From: Pseudomonadota bacterium
GTDB lineage: Bacteria > Pseudomonadota > Alphaproteobacteria > Acetobacterales > Acetobacteraceae
DNA length: 59,065 nucleotides
Assembly: GCA_021809435.1 (NCBI GenBank)
Contig: JAKBAD010000011.1
Span: forward strand, 1-59,065
Direction: 5' to 3'
Positions within the stretch are counted from its first letter, which is position 1. Each line of letters begins with the position of its first letter. Below the pieces are notes generated by a model. It saw only the letters and a program-made list of their open reading frames with translations. It searched no databases and was not told the origin of the DNA. The position numbers and the translations under genes are program-made. Positions 25,938-34,944 of this stretch are shown one piece after another.

Positions 25938-26978
25938 ATGGACGTTATCATCGAAAAAACCCACGCGCTCGGGCGCATCCGCCTCAACCGCCCCAAGGCG
26001 ATCAACGCGCTCACCTTGCCAATGATCGAGGCCATCGCCAGCGCCTTGCCAGACTTCGCCGCCGATCCTGACATCGCTGCCGTGCTCATCACCGGCGAGG
26101 GCGAGCGCGGCCTGTGCGCGGGTGGCGATATCCGGGCCCTCTATGATGCGCGCGCCCATGCCGGCCCCCATGCCGAGGCGTTTTTCCGCGCCGAGTACCG
26201 CATGAATGCCGCCATCAAGGAATTTCCCAAGCCCTATCTGGCGATCATGGATGGCATCACCATGGGCGGCGGCGTCGGCGTCTCGGCGCACGGGTCGGTA
26301 CGAATCGTCACCGAACGCACCCGCATGGCGATGCCCGAGACCGGCATCGGCTTCTACCCCGATGTTGGCGGCACCTGGCTGCTCAGCCGCGGCCCTGGCG
26401 AATTCGGCACCTATCTCGGCCTCACCGGTGATTCCTTTGGCGGCGCCGATGCCATCCTCGCCGGCTTCGCCGATTATTTTGTCAATTCCAGCCAGCTCCC
26501 CGCCCTCATCGCCGCGCTCGAAACCCTGCCCGCGACCGCGACGCTCGCTAACATACAAGATCTGGTCAAAGGATTTTCCGAATCCCACGAGCCGCCCCAC
26601 ACCCCCCATCTCCCCGAGATCGACCGCGCCTTCGCCCATGACCGCCTGGAAGACATCATCGCCGATCTCCAAGCGTCCCCCAGCGATTTCGCCAAAAAAA
26701 CGCTCGCCGTCATGGCCCAGAAATCGCCCACCTCCATGAAGGTGACCCTCAAACTGCTCCGCCTCGCGCGCGGCTCGGCAACGCTCGAGGAGTGCCTGGA
26801 GCGTGAATTCATCGCCACCCAGCGCGTGGTGCTTTCGGATGAATTCTACGAAGGCGTGCGCGCCGCCGTGGTCGATAAAGACCGGTCCCCGCGCTGGAAC
26901 CCTGATAAACCCGAAGACGTGACCGACGAACTGGTCAATTCCTATTTCACCATCAAGCTGCCCAAGCTTTTCCCCTAA
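25938..26978 (+). CDS. 3-hydroxyisobutyryl-CoA hydrolase (enoyl-CoA hydratase family)
   Basis: 346 residues, longer than a crotonase (about 260) and at the HIBCH length. Blocks: LNRPKAINALTLPMI, GLCAGGDIRALY (oxyanion region), DGITMGGGVGVSAHGSVRI, and the hydrolase-type AMPETGIGFYPDVGGTW with the catalytic Glu/Asp. The enzyme releases 3-hydroxyisobutyrate from its CoA ester so that MmsB can oxidise it. The start is 3 bases past the dehydrogenase stop, showing tight coupling. Confidence 0.93.
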   Translation: MDVIIEKTHALGRIRLNRPKAINALTLPMIEAIASALPDFAADPDIAAVLITGEGERGLCAGGDIRALYDARAHAGPHAEAFFRAEYRMNAAIKEFPKPYLAIMDGITMGGGVGVSAHGSVRIVTERTRMAMPETGIGFYPDVGGTWLLSRGPGEFGTYLGLTGDSFGGADAILAGFADYFVNSSQLPALIAALETLPATATLANIQDLVKGFSESHEPPHTPHLPEIDRAFAHDRLEDIIADLQASPSDFAKKTLAVMAQKSPTSMKVTLKLLRLARGSATLEECLEREFIATQRVVLSDEFYEGVRAAVVDKDRSPRWNPDKPEDVTDELVNSYFTIKLPKLFP

Positions 26979-26999
26979 ACATTCCCGGAGGAACCCACC

Positions 27000-27887
27000 A
27001 TGAGCGAGAAAATCGCCTTTATCGGCCTCGGCAATATGGGCCTGCCCATGGCCGCCAACCTGCTCAAGGCCGGGCACGACGTCACCGGCTTCGACCTCGC
27101 CCCCAATGCCAAGATGTTGGCTGAAACAGCGGGTTTGAAATTCGCGGTGAGCGCGGCGCGCGCCGTCGCGGGGGCCAGTATCGTCATCACCATGCTGCCC
27201 ATGGGCAAGCATGTGCTCAGCGTCTGGGGTGAGATCGTCGCCGAACTCGCAGCCGGCACCTTGATCATTGACAGCTCGACCATCGATGTCGAGAGCGCCC
27301 GCAAGGCCCATGAGCTGGGCGCCCGCCACGATCTGCTCACCCTCGATGCCCCGGTCTCTGGCGGCACCATGGGCGCGCAGGGCGCCACCCTCACCTTCAT
27401 GGCGGGCGGTGCCGAGGCCGCTTTTCTTCGTGCACAACCTGTTTTGGCCCAGATGGGCAAGCGCGCCGTGCATTGCGGTGGCCCCGGCGCCGGCCAGGCC
27501 GCCAAAATCTGCAATAACATGATCCTGGGCATCTCCATGGCCGGCGTCGCCGAGGCGTTTGTTCTTGGTGAGAAACTAGGCCTCTCCCACCAGGCCTTGT
27601 TCGATGTCGCCTCCACCTCCTCGGGCCAATGCTGGGCGCTCACCACCAACTGTCCCGTCCCCGGCCCCGTCCCAGCCTCGCCCGCCAACCGCGAATACCG
27701 TCCCGGTTTCGCAACGGCCCTGATGCTGAAAGACCTCAAGCTCTCGCAAGAGGCCGCGCTCGCCGCCGGGGCCGCCAGCCCCATGGGCGCCCAGGCCGCC
27801 GCCCTCTATGCGCTGTTCGAGAAACAGGGTCATGGCGGCGATGATTTCTCGGCGATCATCAATTTCTTCCGTGGCATTACCACCTGA
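27000..27887 (+). CDS. mmsB: 3-hydroxyisobutyrate dehydrogenase
   Basis: 295 residues. NAD site GLGNMGLPMAANLLKAGHDV at the N-terminus; DAPVSGGTMGAQGATL (substrate block, near 115); GGPGAGQAAKICNNMILG with the catalytic lysine near 170. It oxidises 3-hydroxyisobutyrate to methylmalonate semialdehyde, the MmsA substrate, closing the pathway. CWALTTNCPVPGPVPASPAN is the HIBADH-specific region. It ends the operon, and a stem at 27908 follows. The ribosome site GGAGG is 8 bases before the ATG. Confidence 0.95.
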   Translation: MSEKIAFIGLGNMGLPMAANLLKAGHDVTGFDLAPNAKMLAETAGLKFAVSAARAVAGASIVITMLPMGKHVLSVWGEIVAELAAGTLIIDSSTIDVESARKAHELGARHDLLTLDAPVSGGTMGAQGATLTFMAGGAEAAFLRAQPVLAQMGKRAVHCGGPGAGQAAKICNNMILGISMAGVAEAFVLGEKLGLSHQALFDVASTSSGQCWALTTNCPVPGPVPASPANREYRPGFATALMLKDLKLSQEAALAAGAASPMGAQAAALYALFEKQGHGGDDFSAIINFFRGITT

Positions 27888-27907
27888 AATTGGCTTTATG
27901 TGGGTTT

Positions 27908-27945
27908 GCCCGCCAAAAATGTGGTTTTCTGTGGTTTTGGCGGGC
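27908..27945 (+). terminator. Hairpin after mmsB
   Basis: GCCCGCCAAAA at 27908-27918 pairs perfectly with TTTTGGCGGGC at 27935-27945; the stem's own A/T end and 16-base loop are compatible with transcription termination in both directions, although no U-run follows. The loop contains two copies of the GTGGTTTT repeat described next. Confidence 0.55.
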
Positions 27946-27980
27946 TGATTTCGTGGTTTTGAGTGGCGTTTTGTGGTTTT
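27921..27980. repeat. Phased GTGGTTTT direct repeats in the mmsB-kinase gap
   Basis: Exact GTGGTTTT copies begin at 27921, 27931, 27953 and 27973, with a variant GTGGCGTTTT at 27963. Spacings of 10, 22, 10 and 10 keep the copies on nearly the same helix face. This could be an iteron-like protein-binding array. It lies within about 1 kb of the GC-skew switch of the window. Confidence 0.5.
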
Positions 27981-28023
27981 GCGTGCCTTTACAGCCGCGC
28001 GCCGCTGCGCCACTCACGCCACC

Positions 28024-29028
28024 ATGACCCAGCCCGACGACCGCGCCCCCGCCCGCGCCGATTTCATCGCCCGCCACCAGCGTGTCCCCGCTCCGGCGGC
28101 CCTGCCGGCCGATGCCTCGCCCCGCCGCTATTACCGGCTGGAGGGCACGGGCGAGCTGCTCATGGAGGTCACCCCCAACGCCCCCGACTTCACGGCGTTC
28201 ATAACGGTTTCAAACCATCTCCGCGCACTCGGCCTCTCCGCCCCCCGCATCCTGGCCGCCGAACCTGATCAGGGTTATGCCCTGATCGAGGATTTCGGGG
28301 CTGATACCTTCACCCGCCTGCTGGCCAGCGGCGCCGATGAGGTGGGGCTTTACGAACTGGCGGTCGATGCCCTGATCGCCTTGCACAACGCCCCCGCCGG
28401 CGCCCAAATCGCGCTGCCCGCCTATGACGAGGCGCCGCTGTTCGAGGAGCTGCGCATGTTCACCCGCTGGTACGTGCCCAACTGCGCGCCGGGGGTGGTG
28501 ATCGAGGCTTTCGAGGAAAAATTCCTCGCCCTCTGGCGCGCCGCCCTGGCGCCCGTTTCCGCCACCCGCGAGGCGCTGGTGCTGCGCGATTATCATGTTG
28601 ATAATCTTATGGTTCTTCCCAACCGCCTGGGCCCCGCCCGTTGCGGCCTGCTCGATTTCCAGGACGCCCTGCTGGGCTCGGCCGCCTATGATCTCGTGTC
28701 GCTGACCCAAGATGCCCGGCGTGATCTGGCCGAAGGGCTGGAGGCGCATTTATTGCGGCGCTACCTCGCCCACCGCCCGGGGGTGGATGAAGCCGGGTTC
28801 CGCCAGGCGTTCTGGCTGCTGGGCGCCCACCGCCACACCAAGATTTTGGGTAATTTCGAGCGTCTCTCCAAGCGCGATGGCAAGCATGGCTATCTTGCCC
28901 ATCTACCGCGCGTGCAGCGCCTGTGCGCGCAAGCCCTTGAACAAGCGGGCTTGAGCGAGATCATCGCGCTCATGGACGCCGAATTGCCCGGCTGGCGCTC
29001 TCACCGGCCTCAGCCTTCCAGCCGGTAG
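28024..29028 (+). CDS. AmgK-like sugar kinase (aminoglycoside phosphotransferase fold)
   Basis: 334 residues from ATG 28024 (MTQPDDRAPARADFIARH); the frame is open to 27973, within the repeat array. The kinase motifs are VLRDYHVDNLMVL (H-x-D-x4-N, near 187) and GLLDFQDALLGSAAYDLVSL. This fold and the DFQDA block match AmgK, the anomeric MurNAc/GlcNAc kinase of cell-wall recycling, which usually neighbours murU and tsaE; neither is here. Catalysis is cytoplasmic. The last 19 bases overlap the end of kdpE (convergent). The precise sugar is inferred. Confidence 0.75.
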   Translation: MTQPDDRAPARADFIARHQRVPAPAALPADASPRRYYRLEGTGELLMEVTPNAPDFTAFITVSNHLRALGLSAPRILAAEPDQGYALIEDFGADTFTRLLASGADEVGLYELAVDALIALHNAPAGAQIALPAYDEAPLFEELRMFTRWYVPNCAPGVVIEAFEEKFLALWRAALAPVSATREALVLRDYHVDNLMVLPNRLGPARCGLLDFQDALLGSAAYDLVSLTQDARRDLAEGLEAHLLRRYLAHRPGVDEAGFRQAFWLLGAHRHTKILGNFERLSKRDGKHGYLAHLPRVQRLCAQALEQAGLSEIIALMDAELPGWRSHRPQPSSR

Positions 29029-29693
29029 CCTATGCCGGGTTCGGTTTTGAGCTGGGCGGCGAAGCCCCCGCCCAGCTTCTTGCGCAACTGGCCGATATAG
29101 ACGCGCAGATACGCGACATCCTCGGTATGGGCCGGGCCCCAGAGGGCGGTGAGAATCTGGCGGTGCGTCAGCACCCGGCCCTGGTTGCGGGCCAGCAGCA
29201 TCAGCAGCGCGTGTTCGCGGCGTGTCAGGGCCACCAGCTCGCCCTGTACCCGCACATCGGGGCGGTCGGGGGTGAGGGTGAGCCCGGCGATGTCGGGCAG
29301 GGTTTCGGCGGTGCGGCCGCTGCTGGCATGGCGCAGCGCGGTGCGGATGCGCGCCATCAGCTCGCCCAGCGAAAACGGCTTCTCGACATAATCATCCGCC
29401 CCGGCATCGAGCGCGGCGATCTTCTCGCCCTCCCGGTCGCGGGCCGAGAGCACGATCACCGGCACCGCCGAGAATTCGCGCAGCCTGGTCAGCACCTCCT
29501 GGCCGTCGAGGTCGGGCAGGCCGAGATCGAGCAGCACGAGGTCGGGGGCATTGCCCGCGATCAGCCGCAACCCCTCCTGGCCGCGCTCGGCGCGCAGCGG
29601 CTCAAACCCGGCGGCGCGCAGGGCGGGGGTGAGGAAGCGGTGGATCTGGGGCTCATCGTCGATGACCAGAATACGGGGCAGGCCGGTGCTCAT
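29010..29693 (-). CDS. kdpE: Response regulator KdpE
   Basis: 227 residues. Receiver domain with the phospho-acceptor in LVLLDLGLPDLDG (D54) and the acidic pair DDEP at the N-terminus; VPVIVLSARDRE and a lysine in DDYVEKPF complete it. The C-terminal OmpR-type winged helix has TRREHALLMLLARNQGRVLTHRQILTALWG. It activates kdp transcription when phosphorylated by KdpD, whose stop overlaps this start by four bases. The C-terminus is convergent and slightly overlapping with the kinase gene at 28024. Confidence 0.96.
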   Translation of the reverse strand: MSTGLPRILVIDDEPQIHRFLTPALRAAGFEPLRAERGQEGLRLIAGNAPDLVLLDLGLPDLDGQEVLTRLREFSAVPVIVLSARDREGEKIAALDAGADDYVEKPFSLGELMARIRTALRHASSGRTAETLPDIAGLTLTPDRPDVRVQGELVALTRREHALLMLLARNQGRVLTHRQILTALWGPAHTEDVAYLRVYIGQLRKKLGGGFAAQLKTEPGIGYRLEG

Positions 29694-32317
29694 GCGGCGG
29701 GCAGTTCAACAGAGATGACGGTGCCCGGCAAGCCATCCGCCGGCAGGTCGGGGCGCGGACTTTGGGCGCTGATCCGCCCGCCCATGGCCTCGGTGAAGGC
29801 CTTGGCGATGGCCAGGCCCAGCCCCGTGCCCGGCGCCACCCGGTCCCCGCGCGAGGCACGGAAGAAACTGTCGAACACCGCGTTCAGCTCATCGGCCGGA
29901 ATGCCCACCCCGGCATCGGCGATGCCCAGCCGCACCATGGCGCCCGCGCGCGTCGCGGTGATCTGGATCTGGCTGCCCTGGGGGGCGTATTTCACGGCGT
30001 TATCGAGCAGATTGACCAGCACCTGCTCGAGCAGCGTGGGGTCGGCGATGAGCTGGGCGGCGTCGGGGGCGATCCGTACCGCGCTATAGGCCGTGCCGGC
30101 CACGCGGCCAATCGCCGCTTCCACCAGCTCGGCCACCATCAGCCGCTCGGCCTTGGGTGTCAGCGTGCCCGCCTGCACGCGCGCCATGTCCATGATATTG
30201 GCGAGAAATTTCCCCATGCGCGCGGTCTCCTCGATGATCGAGCTGAGCAGGTCGGCGCGGGTGGGGGCATCGAGCGCGGTGCCCGCCTGGTCCAGGGTCT
30301 CGGCGGCGCCCCTGATGGCGGTGAGCGGCGTGCGCAAATCATGGCTGAGCGAGGAGAGCAGGGCGTTGCGCAGTTTCTGGCTGTCCTGGCGGGCTTCGGC
30401 GCGGGCGGTGCTGGTGGCCAGCCGGGCGCGCTCGGCGGCCAGCGCCGCCTGCCCGGCCAGGGTGGCCAGGGTTTGGGCCAGCGGCGCGGGCGGCGGCGCC
30501 TGGGGTTTGGCGCCCAGCACGCCAATCACCTGGCCGCTGGCGCGCAGGGGCAAAAACCGCCAAGGGCAGCCGGGCAGGGTGCTGGTGCCCAGGCCGGTTT
30601 CGGTGTCATGGCCAAAGCACCATTGTGCCGCCGCGCGCGCACTTTCCGAGAGCACCAGCCCCGGCGGCGAGGTGGCTTCGAGCGCCAGCCCGCGCGGGCC
30701 GTGCAGCAGCACGGCGCCGCCCTGGGTCATGGCGGCGGCTTCCTCGGCGGCGCCGCGCAGCACGTCGGTGAGGGTGGCGGCGCGCGAGAAGCGCTGGCCG
30801 ATGGCCGAGATGCGCCGCAGCGCCTCGACCCGCGTGCCCGCCGCCGCGGCTTCCGCCCGCACCCGCCCCGAAAGCTGGCCGGTGAGCAGCCCGACGACCA
30901 GAAACACCACCAGCGCCGCGATGTCGCGCGGGTCGTTGACCGAGAAAGTATGCACGGGCGGCAGAAAGAAGAAATTCCACGACAAGAACGCGACCAGCGC
31001 CGTGAACAGGCCGGGCCAGGGGCCCGAGCGGCTGGCCATGAGCACGATCAGGCCAGTGAAGATCATGCCCATGGCCTCGCGCGGCACATAGGCGGTGGCG
31101 GCCAGGCCGAGCAGGGTGGTGAGCCCGAGCAGCGCGCTGGCGACGGCATAAGGCTCCCACGCGGCCGCGCGGCGGGGCGGCTTGGCGCGGGCGGGCAGGG
31201 CGGCGGGCACGGGAATGAGGTGGAGCGTATAGGCCCCGGCCTGTTCGGCCAGGCGCTGGTGCAGCCGCCGGCGGCCAAAGCGCAGCTGGGCGCTGGTGCG
31301 CCCGAGCACGATATGGGTGACATTATTGGCCGCCGCATGGCTGAGCACGGCGGCGATGAGGTCTGGAGAATCCTGAGTGAGCACGCTGGCGCCGAGTTGG
31401 GCGGCGAGGTCGAGCGCGGCCTGCAAGCCGGGCGGGGTTTCGCCCTGCTCGATATGCAACACCGTGAGCGGGGCGTGCAGCGCCTCGGCCAGGCGGGCGG
31501 CGTGGCGCACCACATTGCTGGCCGCCGCATCCGCCCCCGCCAGGGCCAGCACCTTCTCGGCCACCGGCCAAGGGCCGGGAATGGCGCTTTTTTGCATATA
31601 GAGCGTCACGTCGCGGTCGATCCGCTGGGCGGCGCGGCGGAGCGCGATCTCGCGCAGCGCGCCGAGATTGCCTTCGCGGAAAAACCCCTCGAGCGCGCGG
31701 GCGGCGATGTCGGGGCGGTAGATCTGGCCTTCGGCCAGGCGGGCGCGCAGCTCGGTGGGGGGGATGTCGATGAACTCGATCTCATCGGCGAGGTCGAGCA
31801 CGGTGTCGGGCAGGGTTTCGGTCACGCGCACGCCGGTGATGCGCGCGATCTGGTCGTTCAGCGATTCGAGATGCTGGACGTTGAGCGTCGTCCAGACATT
31901 CAGCCCGGCATCGAGCAGGGCTTTCACGTCCTGCCAGCGCTTGGCGTGGCGCAGGCCCGGCGCGTTGGTGTGGGCCAGCTCATCGACCAGCAGCAGCTGG
32001 GCCTTGCGCGCCAGCGCGGCCTCGAGGTCGAATTCCTCCAGCACTTTGCCCCGGTAGGGCACGGCGAGGCGGGGCAGCATCTCCAGCTCGCCGATTTGCG
32101 CCGCCGTGCCCTGGCGGCCGTGGGTTTCGATGAAGCCGGCCACCACATCGGTGCCCTTGCGCCGGGCCTCGTGGGCGGCGGTGAGCATGTCGAAGGTTTT
32201 GCCGACCCCTGGCGCGGCGCCCAGAAAGATTTTGAGATGCCCGCGCGGAGCCAGGCTGCTGGCCATGATGCTGGCCAGCAGCGCGTCAGGGTCGGGACGT
32301 TTGTCCGCGGACGGCAT
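29690..32317 (-). CDS. kdpD: Sensor histidine kinase KdpD
   Basis: 875 residues, normal for KdpD. Order: KdpD N-terminal domain with Walker A GAAPGVGKTFDML (33-45), a UspA-like domain (about 245-370, with HIVLGRTSAQLRFG), four hydrophobic helices (about 395-480), a GAF-like region, then the kinase core with H659 in SHDLRTPLTAIRG, N-box LLDNAVKYAP and G-boxes DAGVGIP and GTGLGLAI. It senses potassium limitation or turgor and phosphorylates KdpE. It is seven bases downstream of kdpC in the kdp operon. Confidence 0.96.
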   Translation of the reverse strand: MPSADKRPDPDALLASIMASSLAPRGHLKIFLGAAPGVGKTFDMLTAAHEARRKGTDVVAGFIETHGRQGTAAQIGELEMLPRLAVPYRGKVLEEFDLEAALARKAQLLLVDELAHTNAPGLRHAKRWQDVKALLDAGLNVWTTLNVQHLESLNDQIARITGVRVTETLPDTVLDLADEIEFIDIPPTELRARLAEGQIYRPDIAARALEGFFREGNLGALREIALRRAAQRIDRDVTLYMQKSAIPGPWPVAEKVLALAGADAAASNVVRHAARLAEALHAPLTVLHIEQGETPPGLQAALDLAAQLGASVLTQDSPDLIAAVLSHAAANNVTHIVLGRTSAQLRFGRRRLHQRLAEQAGAYTLHLIPVPAALPARAKPPRRAAAWEPYAVASALLGLTTLLGLAATAYVPREAMGMIFTGLIVLMASRSGPWPGLFTALVAFLSWNFFFLPPVHTFSVNDPRDIAALVVFLVVGLLTGQLSGRVRAEAAAAGTRVEALRRISAIGQRFSRAATLTDVLRGAAEEAAAMTQGGAVLLHGPRGLALEATSPPGLVLSESARAAAQWCFGHDTETGLGTSTLPGCPWRFLPLRASGQVIGVLGAKPQAPPPAPLAQTLATLAGQAALAAERARLATSTARAEARQDSQKLRNALLSSLSHDLRTPLTAIRGAAETLDQAGTALDAPTRADLLSSIIEETARMGKFLANIMDMARVQAGTLTPKAERLMVAELVEAAIGRVAGTAYSAVRIAPDAAQLIADPTLLEQVLVNLLDNAVKYAPQGSQIQITATRAGAMVRLGIADAGVGIPADELNAVFDSFFRASRGDRVAPGTGLGLAIAKAFTEAMGGRISAQSPRPDLPADGLPGTVISVELPAA

Positions 32318-32324
32318 GGGCTGA

Positions 32325-32897
32325 TTATGGGGCGTGGAGCTGGCTCAGGGCAAGGTTGAGCTCCAGCACATTCACATGCGCGGTGCCGATGATGCCCAGC
32401 ACCGGCTGGCGGGTATGCGCGGTGACCAGCGCCACCACCAGCGCCGCGGGCAGATGGCGCGCGGCGGCGATGGCCGGGGCCTGGCGCAGCGCGTTATCCT
32501 GGCTGATGTCGGGGTCGAGCCCGGAGCCGGAGGCGGTCACCGCATCGGCGGGCACGGGGCCGGGCCCGTAGGCGGTTTGATAAGCGCTAACACGGGTTTT
32601 GATGGTTTGCAGCAGCGCTGACGAGCTGGAGGCGAGGTTGGAGGCGCCCGAGGTCGCGCTGTTATAAGGCGGCGTGAGCGCCGAGGGGCGGGGGGTGAAC
32701 CAGAGCGGGCCGGTGAAAGCCTGGCCGATCAGCGCCGAGCCGATGGCCTGGCCGTTTTGCATGATCAGCGAGCCATTGGCCTGCCAGGGCAGGGCGGCCT
32801 GCATGGCGCGCGTGAAGCCCCAGGGCAGCATGACCCCAAGCAGGAGGGTGAAGGCGATGACCAGGGAAATGGTCGGGCGGAGTTCGCGGAGGATCAT
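32325..32897 (-). CDS. kdpC: Potassium-transporting ATPase subunit KdpC
   Basis: 190 residues from ATG 32897 (MILRELRPTISLVIAFTLLL); a longer frame to 33416 is just kdpB antiparallel phase and is rejected. One N-terminal membrane helix, then the periplasmic domain with GQAFTGPLWFTPRPSA, NSATSGASNLASSS and TASGSGLDPDIS, which are the KdpC hallmarks. It stabilises the KdpFABC complex. The gap to kdpB is 11 bases and to kdpD seven. Confidence 0.95.
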   Translation of the reverse strand: MILRELRPTISLVIAFTLLLGVMLPWGFTRAMQAALPWQANGSLIMQNGQAIGSALIGQAFTGPLWFTPRPSALTPPYNSATSGASNLASSSSALLQTIKTRVSAYQTAYGPGPVPADAVTASGSGLDPDISQDNALRQAPAIAAARHLPAALVVALVTAHTRQPVLGIIGTAHVNVLELNLALSQLHAP

Positions 32898-32908
32898 GGT
32901 GGCACCGG

Positions 32909-34942
32909 TCAGGAGAAGATGTGGAACAGGCCAAGCCCCATATCGATGAGCTTGATGCCGGCAAAAGGCGCGATGATGCCGCCCAGCCCGTAAATGAGCA
33001 GGTTGCGCTTGAGCAGCTGGGCGGCGCCGATGGCGCGGAACGCCACGCCCTTGAGGGCGAGCGGCACCAGCGCCACGATGATGAGGGCGTTGAAGATGAC
33101 GGCCGAGAGGATGGCGCTTTCGGGGGTTTTCAGCCCCATGATGTTGAGGGCGGCGAGTTGGGGGTAGAGCGGCACGAAAATGGCCGGCAGGATGGCGAAA
33201 TATTTCGAGATGTCGTTGGCGATGGAAAAGGTGGTGAGCGCGCCGCGGGTGATGAGCAGCTGTTTGCCGATTTCGACGATCTCGATGAGCTTGGTGGGGT
33301 CGCTGTCGAGATCGACCATGTTGCCGGCCTCGCGCGCGGCCTGGGTGCCGGTTTGCATGGCCACCCCCACATCGGCCTGGGCGAGCGCCGGGGCGTCGTT
33401 GGTGCCGTCGCCGCACATGGCCACCATGCGCCCCTCGGCCTGCACCTTGCGGATATAATCGAGCTTGTTCTGGGGCGTGGCCTCGGCGATGAAATCATCG
33501 ACCCCGGCTTCGGCGGCAATGGCGGCGGCGGTGATGCGGTTATCGCCCGTGACCATGATGGTGCGGATGCCGAGTTTACGCAGAGCCTCGAAGCGGGATT
33601 TGATGCCGGGCTTGACGATGTCCTTGAGCTCGATGAGCCCGAGCAGATGGCCATTATGGGTGACGGCGAGCGGCGTGGAGCCGGCGCGGGCGATGCGCTC
33701 GACCTCGGCGGTGAAGGCGTCGGGCGGCTCGGCCCCCAGCCCGGCCAGCACCGAATCGACCGCGCCCTTGCGGTAGCTTTGGCCGTTGAAATCGAGCCCC
33801 GAGGTGCGGGTGTTGGCGGAGAATTTGATCATTTCGGCGCCCTCGGGGGGCTGGCGGGTGAGGCCGTGGCGGTCGCGGGCGAAGGCCAGGATGGAGCGGC
33901 CCTCGGGCGTGTCATCGCCGAGCGAGGAGAGCAGGCAGGCTTCGGCCAGGTTCGCCTCGCTCACCCCCGGCACGGGGTAGAAGCCAGAGGCCATGCGGTT
34001 GCCAAAGGTGATGGTGCCGGTTTTGTCGAGCAGCAGGGCATCGACATCGCCCGCCGCCTCGACCGCGCGGCCCGAGGTGGCGACGACATTGAAGCGCACC
34101 AGCCTGTCCATGCCCGCGATGCCGATGGCCGATAACAGCCCGCCGATGGTGGTGGGGATGAGGCAGACGAGCAGTGCCGCCAGCACGGGAATGGAGAACA
34201 GCAGGCCGGAATAACGCCCGAACGCCGCCAGCGTGACGACCGCGATGAGGAAGATGAGCGTGAGCCCGGCGAGCAGGATGTCGAGCGCGATTTCGTTGGG
34301 GGTTTTGCGGCGCGAGGCCCCCTCGACCAGGGCGATCATGCGGTCGATGAAGGTGGCGCCGGCATCGGCGGTGATGCGCACGATGAGCCAGTCGGAGACT
34401 ACCAGCGTGCCGCCGGTGACCGCCGAGCGGTCGCCGCCCGCCTCGCGCACCACGGGGGCGGATTCGCCGGTGACCGCGCTCTCGTTGACGCTCGCCACGC
34501 CCTCGATCACCTCGCCATCGGAGGGGATGAGGTCGCCGGCCTCGACGAGCACGACATCGTCGCGCCGCAGCTCGGTGGCGGGGACGAGGCGGTGGAGTGA
34601 GCGGTCGGGCGGGGCGATGAGCAGTTTGGCGTTCGCCTCGGCGCGCGCGCGGCGGAGGCTCTCGGCCCGCGCCCGGCCGCGGCCCTCGGCCACCGCCTCG
34701 GCGAAGGTGGCGAACAGCACGGTGAGCCACAGCCAGGCGGCGATGGTGAAGCCAAACCACGGGCGCGCGCCGCCATAGGCTTCGCCGGCCGCGACCAGCG
34801 TGACCAGGGCGGCGACTGTCTCGGTGACGAAAATGACCGGGTTGCGCGCCAGGCTGGCGGGGCTGAGCTTGAGCACCGCATCAAGCGCCGCGCGGCGGAG
34901 AATGGCGCCATCGAACAGGGAAATGGTTTCGGGGGCGGACAT
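32909..34942 (-). CDS. kdpB: Potassium-transporting P-type ATPase subunit KdpB
   Basis: 677 residues, full length. Actuator loop has [12 protein letters not shown] (near 153-164), phosphorylation site LLLDKTGT (D306), ATP-binding residues near [15 protein letters not shown], and hinge motif [21 protein letters not shown] near 515. Hydrophobic pairs lie at both ends. KdpB hydrolyses ATP to drive uptake of potassium through KdpA at the inner membrane. The gene is two bases downstream of kdpA. Confidence 0.97.
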   Translation of the reverse strand: MSAPETISLFDGAILRRAALDAVLKLSPASLARNPVIFVTETVAALVTLVAAGEAYGGARPWFGFTIAAWLWLTVLFATFAEAVAEGRGRARAESLRRARAEANAKLLIAPPDRSLHRLVPATELRRDDVVLVEAGDLIPSDGEVIEGVASVNESAVTGESAPVVREAGGDRSAVTGGTLVVSDWLIVRITADAGATFIDRMIALVEGASRRKTPNEIALDILLAGLTLIFLIAVVTLAAFGRYSGLLFSIPVLAALLVCLIPTTIGGLLSAIGIAGMDRLVRFNVVATSGRAVEAAGDVDALLLDKTGTITFGNRMASGFYPVPGVSEANLAEACLLSSLGDDTPEGRSILAFARDRHGLTRQPPEGAEMIKFSANTRTSGLDFNGQSYRKGAVDSVLAGLGAEPPDAFTAEVERIARAGSTPLAVTHNGHLLGLIELKDIVKPGIKSRFEALRKLGIRTIMVTGDNRITAAAIAAEAGVDDFIAEATPQNKLDYIRKVQAEGRMVAMCGDGTNDAPALAQADVGVAMQTGTQAAREAGNMVDLDSDPTKLIEIVEIGKQLLITRGALTTFSIANDISKYFAILPAIFVPLYPQLAALNIMGLKTPESAILSAVIFNALIIVALVPLALKGVAFRAIGAAQLLKRNLLIYGLGGIIAPFAGIKLIDMGLGLFHIFS

Positions 34943-34944
34943 GG

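Noticed and set aside
25536-27473. 645-residue minus-strand frame over the acyl-CoA dehydrogenase, hydrolase and mmsB genes
   Set aside because: It is rich in Gly, His, Asp and Ala as expected from reading high-GC codons backward, matches no family, and lies opposite three well-supported genes.
29762-32359. 865-residue plus-strand frame over kdpD
   Set aside because: It is antisense to a clear KdpD with all kinase motifs, and its sequence is low complexity without domains.
32325-33416. 363-residue minus-strand frame ending in KdpC
   Set aside because: Its first 170 residues are kdpB in a different phase; KdpC proper starts at 32897.
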